From positions 56,349 to 120,348 of the forward strand of contig JAHJSN010000192.1 in assembly GCA_018830445.1 (NCBI GenBank): DNA of 64,000 nucleotides, read 5' to 3'. The position numbers and the translations under genes were made by a program. Positions 31,023 through 41,253 of the stretch are shown one piece after another; positions within the stretch are counted from its first letter, which is position 1, and the number at the start of each line of letters is the position of its first letter. Source of the stretch: Alphaproteobacteria bacterium. GTDB lineage: Bacteria > Pseudomonadota > Alphaproteobacteria > Rhizobiales > Hyphomicrobiaceae. Under the pieces are notes generated by a model. It ran no database searches and had not been told where the DNA came from. It was given only the letters and a program-made list of their open reading frames with translations.

Positions 31023-31237
31023 GCGGGCGGAGCATGTGGCCATTGGAAAGCCAATGATCGGCATGATCCCCCGAATCATGGTCGGTCGCAAAAACCGTTG
31101 CGCATAACCTAGTCAACCGGACCCTCTATTTCCAGAAGGCACGGCGCCTGGACGCGCCTCACCCACAACTTGCGTATTGATGTGGCAAAATTGCATGCAA
31201 AATCGAAGGTCGATCGGTCTCTGTAATCGCTGCAAAC

Positions 31238-31277
31238 GCCAAAAGGGTCCGGCGCTTGCGCACCGAACCCTTCTGGC
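31238..31277. repeat. Strong hairpin in intergenic region
   Basis: GCCAAAAGGGTCCGGCGCTTGCGCACCGAACCCTTCTGGC, two near-complementary arms. Confidence 0.7.
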
Positions 31278-31348
31278 AAACCGAAAGTGGAGGTCTTTCG
31301 GAGGTAGTTTCTGTCGTTTCCATGCAGTCGATCGGAGGACCGAGGGCT

Positions 31349-31418
31349 GCTCAACACCAGCTTGCTGAGTGTTGACCTACAAGTAGCCTGCTCAACACCA
31401 GCTTGCTGAGTGTTGACG
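31349..31418. repeat. Two copies of small hairpin TCAACACCAGCTTGCTGAGTGTTGA
   Basis: Copies at 31351 and 31392, just 3' of the NtrC-type regulator stop. Confidence 0.9.
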
Positions 31419-31428
31419 AAGTAAAGTC

Positions 31429-32922
31429 TCAGTGCGCCCTGGGCTCCAGCCCATATTCCTGCATCTTGCGGTAGAGCGTCGAGCGGCCGATCTTGAGCCG
31501 CTTGGCGACTTCCGTCATGTGCCCGCGGTAGCGCCCGAGGGCCAGCCGGATCATGTCGGCCTCGATCTCGTCGAGAGGGCGAATGTCGCCATCGGTGTCG
31601 ATCGCGGGAATGCCGAGCGATCCTGATTTGATTTCGACGGTGCGCGGCACCGTTGCCTCGGCTCCGAGCAGAGCCGGACCGGTATAGGCCGGCTGCTTTT
31701 GCACTTGTGCCGGGGCGGCGGGAAGTTCGGCGGTGAAGCCGTCGACCTGCGCTGCGATCTGCGGGAACTCGTTGACCGTCAGTTCCGGCCCGTCGGCGAG
31801 GACCACGGCGCGGAAGACCGCATTTTCGAGCTGGCGCACGTTGCCGGGCCAAGAGTAGGCGGATAGAAGCCGGGCAGTATCGCTCGAAAGCCCGACCACC
31901 CTCTTGCCTTCTTCGGCTGCAAACCGGGCCAGGAAGTGGTTTGCCAAGTCCGGCACATCCTCGATGCGTTCGCGCAGCGGCGGCACCCAGATCGGGAACA
32001 CGTTGAGGCGGTAGTAGAGATCTTCGCGGAACTTGCCTTCCTTGACGAGCTTGATCATGTCGCGGTTCGTCGCGGAGATCAGCCGGAAATCCACCTTTGT
32101 CGGCTTTTTCGAGCCTACAGCATCGACTTCGCCTTCCTGCAGCGCCCGCAGCAGCTTGACCTGGAGGTCAAGCGGCAGTTCGCCGACTTCGTCGAGGAAC
32201 AGCGTCCCCCCGTCGGCCTCCTGGAACTTGCCGAGCCGCTTGTCGGTGGCCCCGGTGAACGACCCTTTCTCGTGGCCGAACAGGATCGACTCGACGAGGT
32301 TTTCAGGGATCGCGCCGCAGTTGACCGTGATGAAGGGCTTGCCCGCCCGGTCGGATTCACCCTGGATGGCGCGTGCGATCAGCTCCTTGCCGACGCCCGA
32401 TTCGCCTTCGATGAGGACCGGGATGTTGGAATTCGCACCACGCCGGCCGAGTTGCACGACCCGGTGCATGGCTTCACCGCGCAGGATAAGGTCGTCGAAG
32501 GTCAGCTTGCCTTCGACCTTCTTCTTGATGCGCTTGATTTCGCCGGTGAGTTCTTCAAGGCGCAGCGCGCTCTTGATGGTGACCTCGAGTCGTTCCGGGC
32601 TGACCGGTTTGACGACGAAGTCGATGGCGCCTTCGCGCATCGCATTGATCGCCGAGTCGATCGAACCGTGCGCGGTCTGCACGATGATCGGCGGGATGCC
32701 GGGCTTGCCGTTGAGGCTGGTGAGGACCTCCATGCCGTCGATGCCGGGCATCACGAGGTCGAGGAGGACGAGGGAGATCGCCGGGCCATCGCCCTGCAGG
32801 ATCGAGAGGGCTTGCTCGCCGGAGCCCGCTGTTTTTGTGTCGTAGCCGAACCGCTTGATCACCTCTTCGAGGATGCGGCGCTGGGCAGGATCGTCATCGA
32901 CGATTAGAACGCGTTGGGCCAT
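31429..32922 (-). CDS. Sigma-54-dependent NtrC-family response regulator
   Basis: Receiver MAQRVLIVDDDPAQRR..., AAA+ GESGVGKELIARAI and GAFTGA-type ESILFGHEKGSFTGAT, Fis-type C-terminal HTH. Confidence 0.95.
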   Translation of the reverse strand: MAQRVLIVDDDPAQRRILEEVIKRFGYDTKTAGSGEQALSILQGDGPAISLVLLDLVMPGIDGMEVLTSLNGKPGIPPIIVQTAHGSIDSAINAMREGAIDFVVKPVSPERLEVTIKSALRLEELTGEIKRIKKKVEGKLTFDDLILRGEAMHRVVQLGRRGANSNIPVLIEGESGVGKELIARAIQGESDRAGKPFITVNCGAIPENLVESILFGHEKGSFTGATDKRLGKFQEADGGTLFLDEVGELPLDLQVKLLRALQEGEVDAVGSKKPTKVDFRLISATNRDMIKLVKEGKFREDLYYRLNVFPIWVPPLRERIEDVPDLANHFLARFAAEEGKRVVGLSSDTARLLSAYSWPGNVRQLENAVFRAVVLADGPELTVNEFPQIAAQVDGFTAELPAAPAQVQKQPAYTGPALLGAEATVPRTVEIKSGSLGIPAIDTDGDIRPLDEIEADMIRLALGRYRGHMTEVAKRLKIGRSTLYRKMQEYGLEPRAH

Positions 32923-33209
32923 CTGGGTACTCGTACTCAACTCAAAACTAACACCGGCCGCTAAACGAAACACACGATGCTTAACGAAGCATGATGTGCG
33001 GCCCGAAGACCGGACATTCGTTGCGCGACAACTCAACTTGAGACAAACAGTGCCCGAGAAGGGTAAATAACTCGTTCCCAAAAGACCCAACGTGAAGAAC
33101 GTTGTTCTGTTTCCGGAATCAGGAAATGGACTTGATGTTCGCAGCCAAGGCCCGCACATAGGGTCTGACGCCGCTTCATGCCCAAAAATCACTCGATCAC
33201 GGAGTCCCC

Positions 33210-35081
33210 ATGACGCTTTTCCCGCGCGCGCCCTTTTCTTCTGATCACGCGAAGGCAACCGCTCCGTCGGGCGCGCAAAGTTCCTCGCTGGCCACCGAAT
33301 TCGGCGACCTGCCGCAATGGGACCTGAGCGACCTTTACCCGGCTCCCGACGCGCCGGAAGTCAGGCGCGACCTCGAAGAAGGCGCCGTCGAAGCCAAGCG
33401 CATCAAGCAGACCTACCAGGGGAAGGTCATCGAGACGGCAAACGATGCCGCCGCGTTATTGAAGCTCGTCAAGGATTACGAAACGCTTGCCGACCGGCTC
33501 GGCCGGCTCGGCTCCTATGCCGGTTTGAGGTATGCCGCCAACCAGGCCGATCCTGCACGCGCGAAGTTCTATGGTGACGTCTCCGAAAAGCTCACCGCCA
33601 TGTGGACCGACCTGATCTTCCTCGAACTTGAACTCAATCAGATCGACGAAGCTGTCTTGGAAAAAGCCCTCGAGCATCCTGAACTCTCCCGCTACCGCCC
33701 GTGGTTTGCCGACCTGCGCAAGGAAAAGCCCCACCAGCTTTCCGAAGAGCTCGAACGCCTTTTCACCGAGAAGGGCCAGACCGGACGCGGCGCCTTCAAC
33801 CGCCTGTTCGACGAAACCATGTCGGCGCTGAAATTCGATGTGGCAGGCGAGGCCGAACCGCTCGGCCTCGAAGCGACATTGAACCTGTTGTCGAACCCGG
33901 ACGGCAAGAAGCGTCAGGCCGGTTCCGAAGCGTTGTCGAAGACCTTCAAGGACAACCTGCGCCTTTTCACCCTCATCACCAACACGCTTGCCAAGGACAA
34001 GGAAATCTCCGACCGCTGGCGCGGCTTCAAGGATGTCGCCGACAGCCGCCATCTGGCCAACCGCGTCGAGGCCCCGGTCGTCGATGCGCTGGTCAAGTCC
34101 GTGCGTGACGCCTACCCGCGCCTGTCGCATCGCTACTACAAGCTGAAGGCCAAATGGCTCGGCATGGACCAGCTCAACCACTGGGACCGCAACGCGCCGC
34201 TTCCCGACAAGCCCGAGCGTGTCATCGACTGGACGCAAGCTCAGGAAATGGTGTTGTCGGCTTACGGCGGCTTCGCCCCGGAAATGGCCGGCATCGCCAA
34301 GAAGTTCTTCGATCACGGCTGGATCGATGCGCCGGTGCGTCCCGGCAAGGCACCGGGTGCATTCTCTGCTTCCACCGTCCCCTCGGCGCATCCTTATGTC
34401 TTGATGAACTACCTCGGCAAGCCGCGCGATGTGATGACGCTTGCCCACGAGCTTGGTCACGGCGTCCATCAGTGGCTTGCCCGCGAACAGGGCGCGCTGC
34501 TTGCTCCCACACCGCTGACGCTTGCAGAGACCGCCAGCGTGTTCGGCGAGATGCTGACCTTCCGCAAGCTGCTCGCCGAGACGACCGAGCCAAAGGAGCG
34601 CAAGGCCCTGCTCGCCGGCAAGACCGAAGACATGCTCAACACGGTCGTCCGCCAGATCGCCTTCTATACGTTTGAGCGCAAGGTCCACGAAGCCCGCCGC
34701 GAAGGCGAACTCACCGCCGACCAGATCAACGAATTCTGGAACGAGGTGCAGGCTGAAAGCCTCGGGCCCTCGATAAAATTCCACGACGGCTATGAGGTGT
34801 TCTGGAGCTACGTCCCGCACTTCATCCATTCGCCGTTCTATGTCTACGCCTATGCGTTCGGCGACTGCCTGGTGAACTCGCTCTACGGCCTCTATCAGGA
34901 ATCCCACACCGGCTTCGTCGAGAAGTACTTCGACCTGTTGAAGGCGGGCGGCTCCAAGCACCACTCAGAGATGTTGGCCCCCTTCGGCTTAGACGCCCGC
35001 GACCCTGAATTCTGGAACAAGGGCCTGAAAGTCATCGAAGGCATGATCGACGAGTTGGAAGGGATGGAGAAGGTCGGGTGA
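33210..35081 (+). CDS. pepF: M3-family oligoendopeptidase F
   Basis: HELGHGVHQWLAREQGAL zinc motif and full-length M3 match. Confidence 0.93.
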   Translation: MTLFPRAPFSSDHAKATAPSGAQSSSLATEFGDLPQWDLSDLYPAPDAPEVRRDLEEGAVEAKRIKQTYQGKVIETANDAAALLKLVKDYETLADRLGRLGSYAGLRYAANQADPARAKFYGDVSEKLTAMWTDLIFLELELNQIDEAVLEKALEHPELSRYRPWFADLRKEKPHQLSEELERLFTEKGQTGRGAFNRLFDETMSALKFDVAGEAEPLGLEATLNLLSNPDGKKRQAGSEALSKTFKDNLRLFTLITNTLAKDKEISDRWRGFKDVADSRHLANRVEAPVVDALVKSVRDAYPRLSHRYYKLKAKWLGMDQLNHWDRNAPLPDKPERVIDWTQAQEMVLSAYGGFAPEMAGIAKKFFDHGWIDAPVRPGKAPGAFSASTVPSAHPYVLMNYLGKPRDVMTLAHELGHGVHQWLAREQGALLAPTPLTLAETASVFGEMLTFRKLLAETTEPKERKALLAGKTEDMLNTVVRQIAFYTFERKVHEARREGELTADQINEFWNEVQAESLGPSIKFHDGYEVFWSYVPHFIHSPFYVYAYAFGDCLVNSLYGLYQESHTGFVEKYFDLLKAGGSKHHSEMLAPFGLDARDPEFWNKGLKVIEGMIDELEGMEKVG

Positions 35082-35107
35082 TGCTGCGGATGCACCTATA
35101 CGATACG

Positions 35108-35221
35108 TCATCCCCACGAAGGTGGGGACCTAAGCAAGGTTCTTGATATCGGAGGTTCCGCAATATCTGGGTCAGCAATCTACGGCGGCTTGCATAGGTT
35201 CCCGCCTACGCGGGAATGACG
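35108..35221. repeat. Two facing REP-like palindromes
   Basis: tcatccccacgaaggtggggacc and ggttcccgcctacgcgggaatgacg. Confidence 0.75.
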
Positions 35222-35286
35222 GTGATGGGTGTTGCTGCCGGAGGTCAATCCGCACCAGTAACCCCTCCACATCCCCGCCGGCCTAT

Positions 35287-35305
35287 GTTATACATTCTGT
35301 ATAAC
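35287..35305. promoter_or_regulatory. Perfect inverted repeat GTTATACA-ttc-TGTATAAC, probable autoregulatory operator of the toxin-antitoxin operon
   Basis: Read directly 22 bp before the antitoxin ATG. Confidence 0.7.
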
Positions 35306-35326
35306 ATGCACAGGATCGCTACGGCC

Positions 35327-35551
35327 ATGAAGCTGCAACTCAAGAAAATCGGCAATTCGACCGGTCTCATCCTGCCCAAGGAACTGCTCGCGCGCCTCAA
35401 TCTGGAGCAGGGCGACGAGGTCATTGTCAGCGAAGGACCTGAGGGGTTTTCGGTCACTCGCAGCACCGATGAGACGATGGAAATGGGTCTGGAGATCGCC
35501 CGCAAGGCGATGAAGACCTATCGCAACGCGCTCAAAGAGCTGGCGAAGTGA
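35327..35551 (+). CDS. AbrB/MazE-type antitoxin
   Basis: MKLQLKKIGNSTGLILPKELLARLNLEQGDEVIV SpoVT-AbrB fold signature. Confidence 0.9.
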   Translation: MKLQLKKIGNSTGLILPKELLARLNLEQGDEVIVSEGPEGFSVTRSTDETMEMGLEIARKAMKTYRNALKELAK

Positions 35552-35937
35552 AAGAGCCTGTCTGGCTAACGATGCAACTCGTCATCGCCATTCATGACGA
35601 GCAGTTGCGACTGTTCGGAGGCCCCGCGGGCATCCGCGATCTGGGAATGCTCGAAAGTGCACTTGCACGAGCCCCGAACAAATGGAGCTACGGCGAGCAG
35701 GACATAGCTGCTCTTGCCGCGGCTTACGGCTTCGGCATCGCTCGAAATCATCCCTTCGTCGATGGCAATAAGCGCGCTGCTCTATTGTCGATCATCACCT
35801 TCCTCGGCCTCAACGATCTCGATTTCGCAGCGCCCGAGTCGGAGGCCGTCGTCATGATCCTCGGCCTTGCCGCTGGCGAGATCGAGGAAGAGGGACTGGC
35901 GCGCTGGATTTCCGACACGCTCAACCGGGGCGACTGA
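35548..35937 (+). CDS. Fic/Doc family death-on-curing toxin
   Basis: [19 protein letters not shown] Doc motif; ATGA-type overlap with antitoxin. Confidence 0.92.
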   Translation: MKEPVWLTMQLVIAIHDEQLRLFGGPAGIRDLGMLESALARAPNKWSYGEQDIAALAAAYGFGIARNHPFVDGNKRAALLSIITFLGLNDLDFAAPESEAVVMILGLAAGEIEEEGLARWISDTLNRGD

Positions 35938-35999
35938 TCGCGCGTCCTATGCTATGCCGCAATCCGATTGCTGAAGCCGCACGCCGGAGCCAGACCAAA

Positions 36000-36422
36000 A
36001 TGACTCGCCCCTTCCACCTCGCTTTTCCCGTCCGCGACCTTGAGGAATCCCGCGCCTTCTACGCCGGCAAGCTCGGTTGCGGAACGGGCCGCGAAGATAG
36101 CCACTGGATCGATTTCGACCTGTTCGGTCACCAGATCGTCGCCCATCTCGACCCGGCGCTGAAGGACGCCGTCCAGGTGAAAAACGCTGTCGACGGCGCC
36201 GACGTTCCGGTGCCACACTTCGGCGTGGTGTTGACCATGGCAGACTGGGAGAAGCTGCGCGACCGCCTCGAAGCCGAGGACGACACCTGCTGGGTCATCA
36301 CGCCGCGCATCCGCTTCAAGGGCCAGCCCGGCGAGCAGGCCACCATGTTTCTCCTCGACCCCTCCGGCAACGCTCTCGAATTTAAGGCGTTCGCCGACGA
36401 CGCGATGCTGTTTGCGAAATGA
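36000..36422 (+). CDS. VOC-family (glyoxalase-like) protein
   Basis: [22 protein letters not shown]...[12 protein letters not shown]. Confidence 0.88.
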   Translation: MTRPFHLAFPVRDLEESRAFYAGKLGCGTGREDSHWIDFDLFGHQIVAHLDPALKDAVQVKNAVDGADVPVPHFGVVLTMADWEKLRDRLEAEDDTCWVITPRIRFKGQPGEQATMFLLDPSGNALEFKAFADDAMLFAK

Positions 36423-36440
36423 GAAGGCTTAGTCCGTCAA

Positions 36441-36953
36441 TCACAACAGCCCGCGGCAGCCCTTCACCAGTTCCTGCGATTTGGCGTCCACCGTTTCGAG
36501 CCACGTGAGCAGCTCGATCTGGTTCATGAATTCGCCCTTCTCGATTTCCTTGGTGATGACGCGGTCGAAGAAGTCGACGGCGTGGTTTTCCCCATCCGGG
36601 CTGACGATTCTGAATTCGGCTGACGCCATGCGCCACCTCTCGATGGCCGGATCGTGCCTGGCCTCGAACGCTGCGTTGCCGGAGGATTGCTGATAGTAAT
36701 ACATCGGTAGCGAGTAGCGCCCTTCCGGCTGGCCCTTGGCGACCAGAGCGCGCCCCTCGGTGCGCGCCTTCGCGACGAAAGGTTCGATTGCGGCAAGGAC
36801 CTTCGCGCAGGCATCGATACGCTCTGCGAACACGATCGCGCGTGAGACTTCGCCGCGCGTATCCCAACTCACATAGGCCTGCACGGCTGAAGCAAGACCG
36901 GCTACTCCGGTAAAAAGCAGCGCAATCATCTCGACGAAAGACAGTGAACGCAT
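36441..36953 (-). CDS. Hypothetical protein with N-terminal transmembrane segment
   Basis: MRSLSFVEMIALLFTGVAGLASAVQAY...; coding-like frame, no family recognised. Confidence 0.55.
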   Translation of the reverse strand: MRSLSFVEMIALLFTGVAGLASAVQAYVSWDTRGEVSRAIVFAERIDACAKVLAAIEPFVAKARTEGRALVAKGQPEGRYSLPMYYYQQSSGNAAFEARHDPAIERWRMASAEFRIVSPDGENHAVDFFDRVITKEIEKGEFMNQIELLTWLETVDAKSQELVKGCRGLL

Positions 36954-37120
36954 CGGCCAACTCCCTCGAAATCATTCTATGAAAGCAGTGTTCGCCGCCT
37001 TGGCGCAGCGGGCAACAAGAAACGCCGAGTGAAGTCAGAAATAAGACAGGCCGAGTTTTGCTTATCACGCGGCTGTCCGCGCCTGCGGCGCTGCCGCTGC
37101 GCCGGGGCGGCGCATTATCC

Positions 37121-37350
37121 GTCAACACTGCGCAAGCGCGTGTTGAGCCTTGGTCCGTCAACACGGCGCAGGCGCGTGTTGAGCCTTGGTCCGTCAACAC
37201 GGCGCAAGCGCGTGTTGAGCAAGGGCCCGGTCGCGTTGCTCCCGGGCATCGGCGAACGCTGCGTCGCCGGATGCCGCCACTCCACACCGGCTTGCCGAGT
37301 GTGGACCAACGAAGGAGCACTACTCCACACCGGCTTGCCGAGTGTGGACC
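37121..37350. repeat. Hairpin cluster: three 36-bp copies (GTCAACAC...GTGTTGAGC) and two copies of TCCACACCGGCTTGCCGAGTGTGGA
   Basis: Copies at 37121, 37157, 37193 and 37281, 37324. Confidence 0.9.
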
Positions 37351-37402
37351 AAAAAAACCAGGCAGCGATGGGCAACCGAAGCCGCAACCAAAAAGTCTCG
37401 TC

Positions 37403-37699
37403 CTACTCCGCGGCGTCCAGGAACGCGTTGACGGACGATTCGCTGGGCGCTTCGGTGAGCATGCCAAGCGCGTGCATGTAGACTTCGAGGATGCCTTCTT
37501 CTTCCTGGCGCTCGACGTCGGATTGCTTGCGCAGTTGAATGATCTTGCGCATCGCCTTGGTGTCGAAACCGATCGCTTTGGCTTCGGCGAACTTGTCCTT
37601 GATGTCCGAGGCGATCGCCTTCTTCTCCTCTTCGAGCCGCTCGATCTGCTCGATGAATTGGCGAAGCTGGGCCTGCGTCGATGCCTGAAGCGTGGTCAT
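37403..37699 (-). CDS. DUF2312 protein (GapR-like nucleoid-associated protein)
   Basis: [48 protein letters not shown] is the DUF2312/GapR signature. Confidence 0.88.
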   Translation of the reverse strand: MTTLQASTQAQLRQFIEQIERLEEEKKAIASDIKDKFAEAKAIGFDTKAMRKIIQLRKQSDVERQEEEGILEVYMHALGMLTEAPSESSVNAFLDAAE

Positions 37700-38076
37700 G
37701 GGCCACCTTTTCTCTACAAGTTTTGAACTGATTGGACTGGGAGACGCAATACACCAGACGCCGGGATCGGGCTTTGCCGGCCCGGAAATCCTGACCGAAG
37801 CACCGGACGAAAGGCCCTGACGGCCGCGTTCTGGAGAGACGCTAGCCCCGCCGGCAGGGCGCTTCAAGCCGTCTTCCGCCTTCTTCCAGACCTTTATTTC
37901 ATGCGGCTGGAAATAATGTGCTTGCACTGTGGCCTTGCTCGAAACGCCCGCCCGCCCTATTCAGCTTGTGTTCAACAGAAAGCGCGCACTTTCCAGAACG
38001 CCACAATTGTTCCAACAATCCGCCATAGAGCGCCGCTCTTGCGGCATACCACAGGGAAGACGAAGGGCGATTGGTC

Positions 38077-38784
38077 ATGAAAGAAAAAAGCACAATCGCG
38101 CTGGTTGATGACGAGCGCAACATTCTGAACTCGCTGCGGATGGCTCTGGAGGCTGAAGGCTTCAAGGTGCGCACCTACTCCGACGGTGCCGCGGCCCTCG
38201 AAGCATTGAGCGAAGATCCGGCCGATCTGGGCATTTTCGATATCAAGATGCCTCGCATGGACGGCATGGAACTCTTGCGCCGGGTGCGCCAGATCTCCGA
38301 TATGCCGGTGATCTTCCTGACATCGAAGGACGAGGAAATCGATGAGTTGTTCGGCCTCAAGATGGGCGCCGACGACTATATCGCCAAACCGTTTTCCCAG
38401 CGTCTGGTGGTCGAGCGCGTCAAGGCGGTGCTGCGCCGGGCCGGCGCCCGCGAGCCGGGGGCCGTTCCGACCGAAGCCGCCAAAGTCCTAGAGCGCGGCA
38501 TGCTGAAACTCGATCCCGAGCGGCACACCTGTCATTGGGACGAAAAGCCGGTCACGTTGACCGTAACCGAGTTCCTGATTCTCCAGGCGCTGGCAGCAAG
38601 GCCGGGCGTCGTTAAGACTCGCGACGCTTTGATGGATGCAGCCTACGACGATCAGGTCTATGTTGACGACCGCACCATTGATAGCCACATCAAGCGGCTG
38701 CGCAAAAAGTTCAAGCAGGTGGACGACAACTTCGATGTGATCGAGACGCTCTACGGCGTCGGCTACCGCTTCAAGGAAGCATGA
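38077..38784 (+). CDS. chvI: Two-component response regulator ChvI
   Basis: Receiver plus OmpR-type DNA-binding domain; followed by chvG. Confidence 0.9.
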   Translation: MKEKSTIALVDDERNILNSLRMALEAEGFKVRTYSDGAAALEALSEDPADLGIFDIKMPRMDGMELLRRVRQISDMPVIFLTSKDEEIDELFGLKMGADDYIAKPFSQRLVVERVKAVLRRAGAREPGAVPTEAAKVLERGMLKLDPERHTCHWDEKPVTLTVTEFLILQALAARPGVVKTRDALMDAAYDDQVYVDDRTIDSHIKRLRKKFKQVDDNFDVIETLYGVGYRFKEA

Positions 38785-38881
38785 GAGCTGCTGCATGGCC
38801 GGTGAGTGCTTCCCGCACGGTAATCACTCGCCAGACTGAGGCGTATCGATGCCGGCTGTTGTCACGGCGCGGGTGCCGCTG

Positions 38882-39105
38882 CTCCACACGACCCTGGCAC
38901 GTCAACACTCGCTTGCGCAGTGTTGAGCAAAGGAAGTGTGGGCCAAGAAGTAGCGGTGGGCAACTTGCCCAACACAAGCTTGCGCGGTGTTGGCGGGATT
39001 AGGGCCCAACAAGAACGTCATGGCCCGGTTGCGCAGTGGGCAACCGAAGGGCCCAACAAGAACGTCATGGCGCCGGATGCCGCGGAGCAGTGGGCATCCG
39101 AAGGC
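38882..39105. repeat. Nested and tandem hairpin elements in the chvI-chvG intergenic region
   Basis: TCCACAC(TCAACAC...GTGTTGA)GTGTGGG nested unit at 38882-38941, CAACAC...GTGTTG near 38970, GGTTGC/GGCAACC and GGATGCC/GGGCATCC hairpins. Confidence 0.85.
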
Positions 39106-39127
39106 GTGACAAGTATGAGCGAGGCAA

Positions 39128-41173
39128 ATGGCGCTTGATAGCGAACGCTACCCTGGCGGCGGGCAGAGACTTCTCGGCCTGCGCGAGGGCGCGCGGCGTT
39201 ATTGGGACCTCGCCAGTCAAAAGGGGCGCGCGCTCGCTTCTGGACTTTACACCCGCCTAGGTATCGGCAACATCCCGATCCCAGACGTCGTTCACCGATA
39301 CGCCGCCAAGTTCGGCAAGGACGGCGCATGGCGCAAGGCCTTACTGTCCTGGTACAACCGCCAGCCCCTGGTCCGCCTGATTTCCTCGAGTCTTGCCGGG
39401 CGCATCCTCGCCTCGAACCTGTTTGGCTTCGGCGTTCTGTTCCTTGGCATCCTTTACCTGAGCCTCGATTCGAGCTGGATCATCGCGGCAAAGCGCGATG
39501 CGCTTCGAACGCAAGGCCAGATTATCGCCGCGGCGGTTTCCGGCAACGCCGTAGTCAGGCGTGACGAAATCGTCGTCGATGCCGATCGGCTGCCGGTCAA
39601 GTCAAACGCCATGTTTCCGCTTCGGGACGATGAATTCGCGGCGATAAAGCTGACGATCCGTCCCGAGAAGGTTGCTCCGATTTTCCGCCGCTTGATCGAG
39701 CCGACAAATACGCGGGCCCGAATCTATGACCGCAGGGGCAGCCTTGTCGTCGATTCGAGCGATCTGCTGCGGAAGGGCTTTATCGACGATTTGCAGGGGC
39801 AGAATTCGAGCGCCGATACGGACCCCGAAAATAATCTGGAGAAGGAGGGCGCGGCCGTTGCCTCCGGGGGGCAGGCCGGAGGCGGCGCTGATGGCTCGGC
39901 GGACAATCGCCGCGACCGCCCTAAAACCAAGAACTTCTGGACTCGTCTTCAGCATCTCCTGATCGGTAAGGAGTTGCAGGTCTACAAGGAGATCGGCAAT
40001 TCCAACGGTCAGGCCTATCCGGAAGTGCGGGAAGCATTGAACGGCCAGGATGCCGCGATGCTCCTCCTCAACACCAAGGGTGAGCAGATCGTGTCAGTCG
40101 CCGTACCGATCACGCGGCTGAAAAAGGTGATGGGTGTGCTACTTCTTTCGACGCCGCCTGGTGAGATCGACAAAGTGCTCGCCGAGTCGAGAAGCGATCT
40201 ATGGCCGCTGGCATTCTTCGCTGGACTGGCAAGCATCGTGTCGGGACTGATGCTGGCGCGCACCGTTGCCGGTCCGATGCGCCGCCTTTCGGCGACTGCC
40301 GAGCATGTCAGCCGCGACATCACCGCCCGCACCACGTTGCCCGACTATTCCGACCGCCAGGACGAGGTCGGACAGATGTCGAAGGCATTTTCGGCGATGA
40401 CCAAATCGCTTTATGAGCGCATTGAAGCCAGTGAGAAATTCGCAGCCGATGTTGCTCACGAATTGAAGAACCCGCTGACTGCCGCCAGCTCCATGGCCCA
40501 GTCTCTGGAGTACGCGCGCACCGAAGAAGAGCGTGGGGAAGTTGTTCAACAGATCCAGAATGAATTGAAGCGCCTGAATCGCCTGATCAGCGATGTGTCG
40601 CGCACCTCCATGCTGCACGCGCAGCTTCAGCGTGAAACACTCGAACCGGTGAAGCTTGAAGCCGTCATCAGCGATGTCGTTTCGATCTTCAAGGAGAAGG
40701 CCGAGGACGGCGGTCATCGTCTCGACTACCGCTTCGTCGGCAAGGCCTCGGACTTCGTGGTTGCTGGAAATGAGGGGCGGCTGGGGCAAGTCCTCACCAA
40801 CCTGATCGACAATGCGCTGTCTTTTACTGCCGAGGGCGGCCGCGTTTCCGTTGAGCTCACGACCGAGGACGGGGACGTGTTCATCAGCGTGGAGGACGAT
40901 GGGCCGGGAATTCAGGAAGACAAGCTGGAGACGATCTTCTCGCGCTTCTATACCTATCGCCCGACCGAATACTCGAGCCGCGGCAACAATTCCGGCCTCG
41001 GCCTCAGCATCTCCCAGGAGATCATCCAGTCGCATGGCGGGCGCATCTGGGCGGAGAACCGTTACGGACCCAACGGGCGGGTGGGCCCGCCGATCGGGTC
41101 ACGCTTCATCGTTCGCCTTCCGGCGATGGTTCACAGGCAGTCTCGCGGCAACGGCCGCGGGCTGCGTGGTTAG
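39128..41173 (+). CDS. chvG: Sensor histidine kinase ChvG
   Basis: Periplasmic sensor, HAMP, FAADVAHELKNPLTAASSM H-box, GNNSGLGLSIS ATPase box. Confidence 0.92.
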   Translation: MALDSERYPGGGQRLLGLREGARRYWDLASQKGRALASGLYTRLGIGNIPIPDVVHRYAAKFGKDGAWRKALLSWYNRQPLVRLISSSLAGRILASNLFGFGVLFLGILYLSLDSSWIIAAKRDALRTQGQIIAAAVSGNAVVRRDEIVVDADRLPVKSNAMFPLRDDEFAAIKLTIRPEKVAPIFRRLIEPTNTRARIYDRRGSLVVDSSDLLRKGFIDDLQGQNSSADTDPENNLEKEGAAVASGGQAGGGADGSADNRRDRPKTKNFWTRLQHLLIGKELQVYKEIGNSNGQAYPEVREALNGQDAAMLLLNTKGEQIVSVAVPITRLKKVMGVLLLSTPPGEIDKVLAESRSDLWPLAFFAGLASIVSGLMLARTVAGPMRRLSATAEHVSRDITARTTLPDYSDRQDEVGQMSKAFSAMTKSLYERIEASEKFAADVAHELKNPLTAASSMAQSLEYARTEEERGEVVQQIQNELKRLNRLISDVSRTSMLHAQLQRETLEPVKLEAVISDVVSIFKEKAEDGGHRLDYRFVGKASDFVVAGNEGRLGQVLTNLIDNALSFTAEGGRVSVELTTEDGDVFISVEDDGPGIQEDKLETIFSRFYTYRPTEYSSRGNNSGLGLSISQEIIQSHGGRIWAENRYGPNGRVGPPIGSRFIVRLPAMVHRQSRGNGRGLRG

Positions 41174-41253
41174 GTATCGGCGGCAAGGTTGTGGTTCAGA
41201 AGCAAAGTGTGCAATCGAGCGCAAGCTGATGGGCAGGATTTCGGCCCTTTGAA

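Noticed and set aside
37121-37229. 36-bp periodic repeat considered as a CRISPR array
   Set aside because: No unique spacers between repeats and no cas genes; it is a head-to-tail hairpin repeat.
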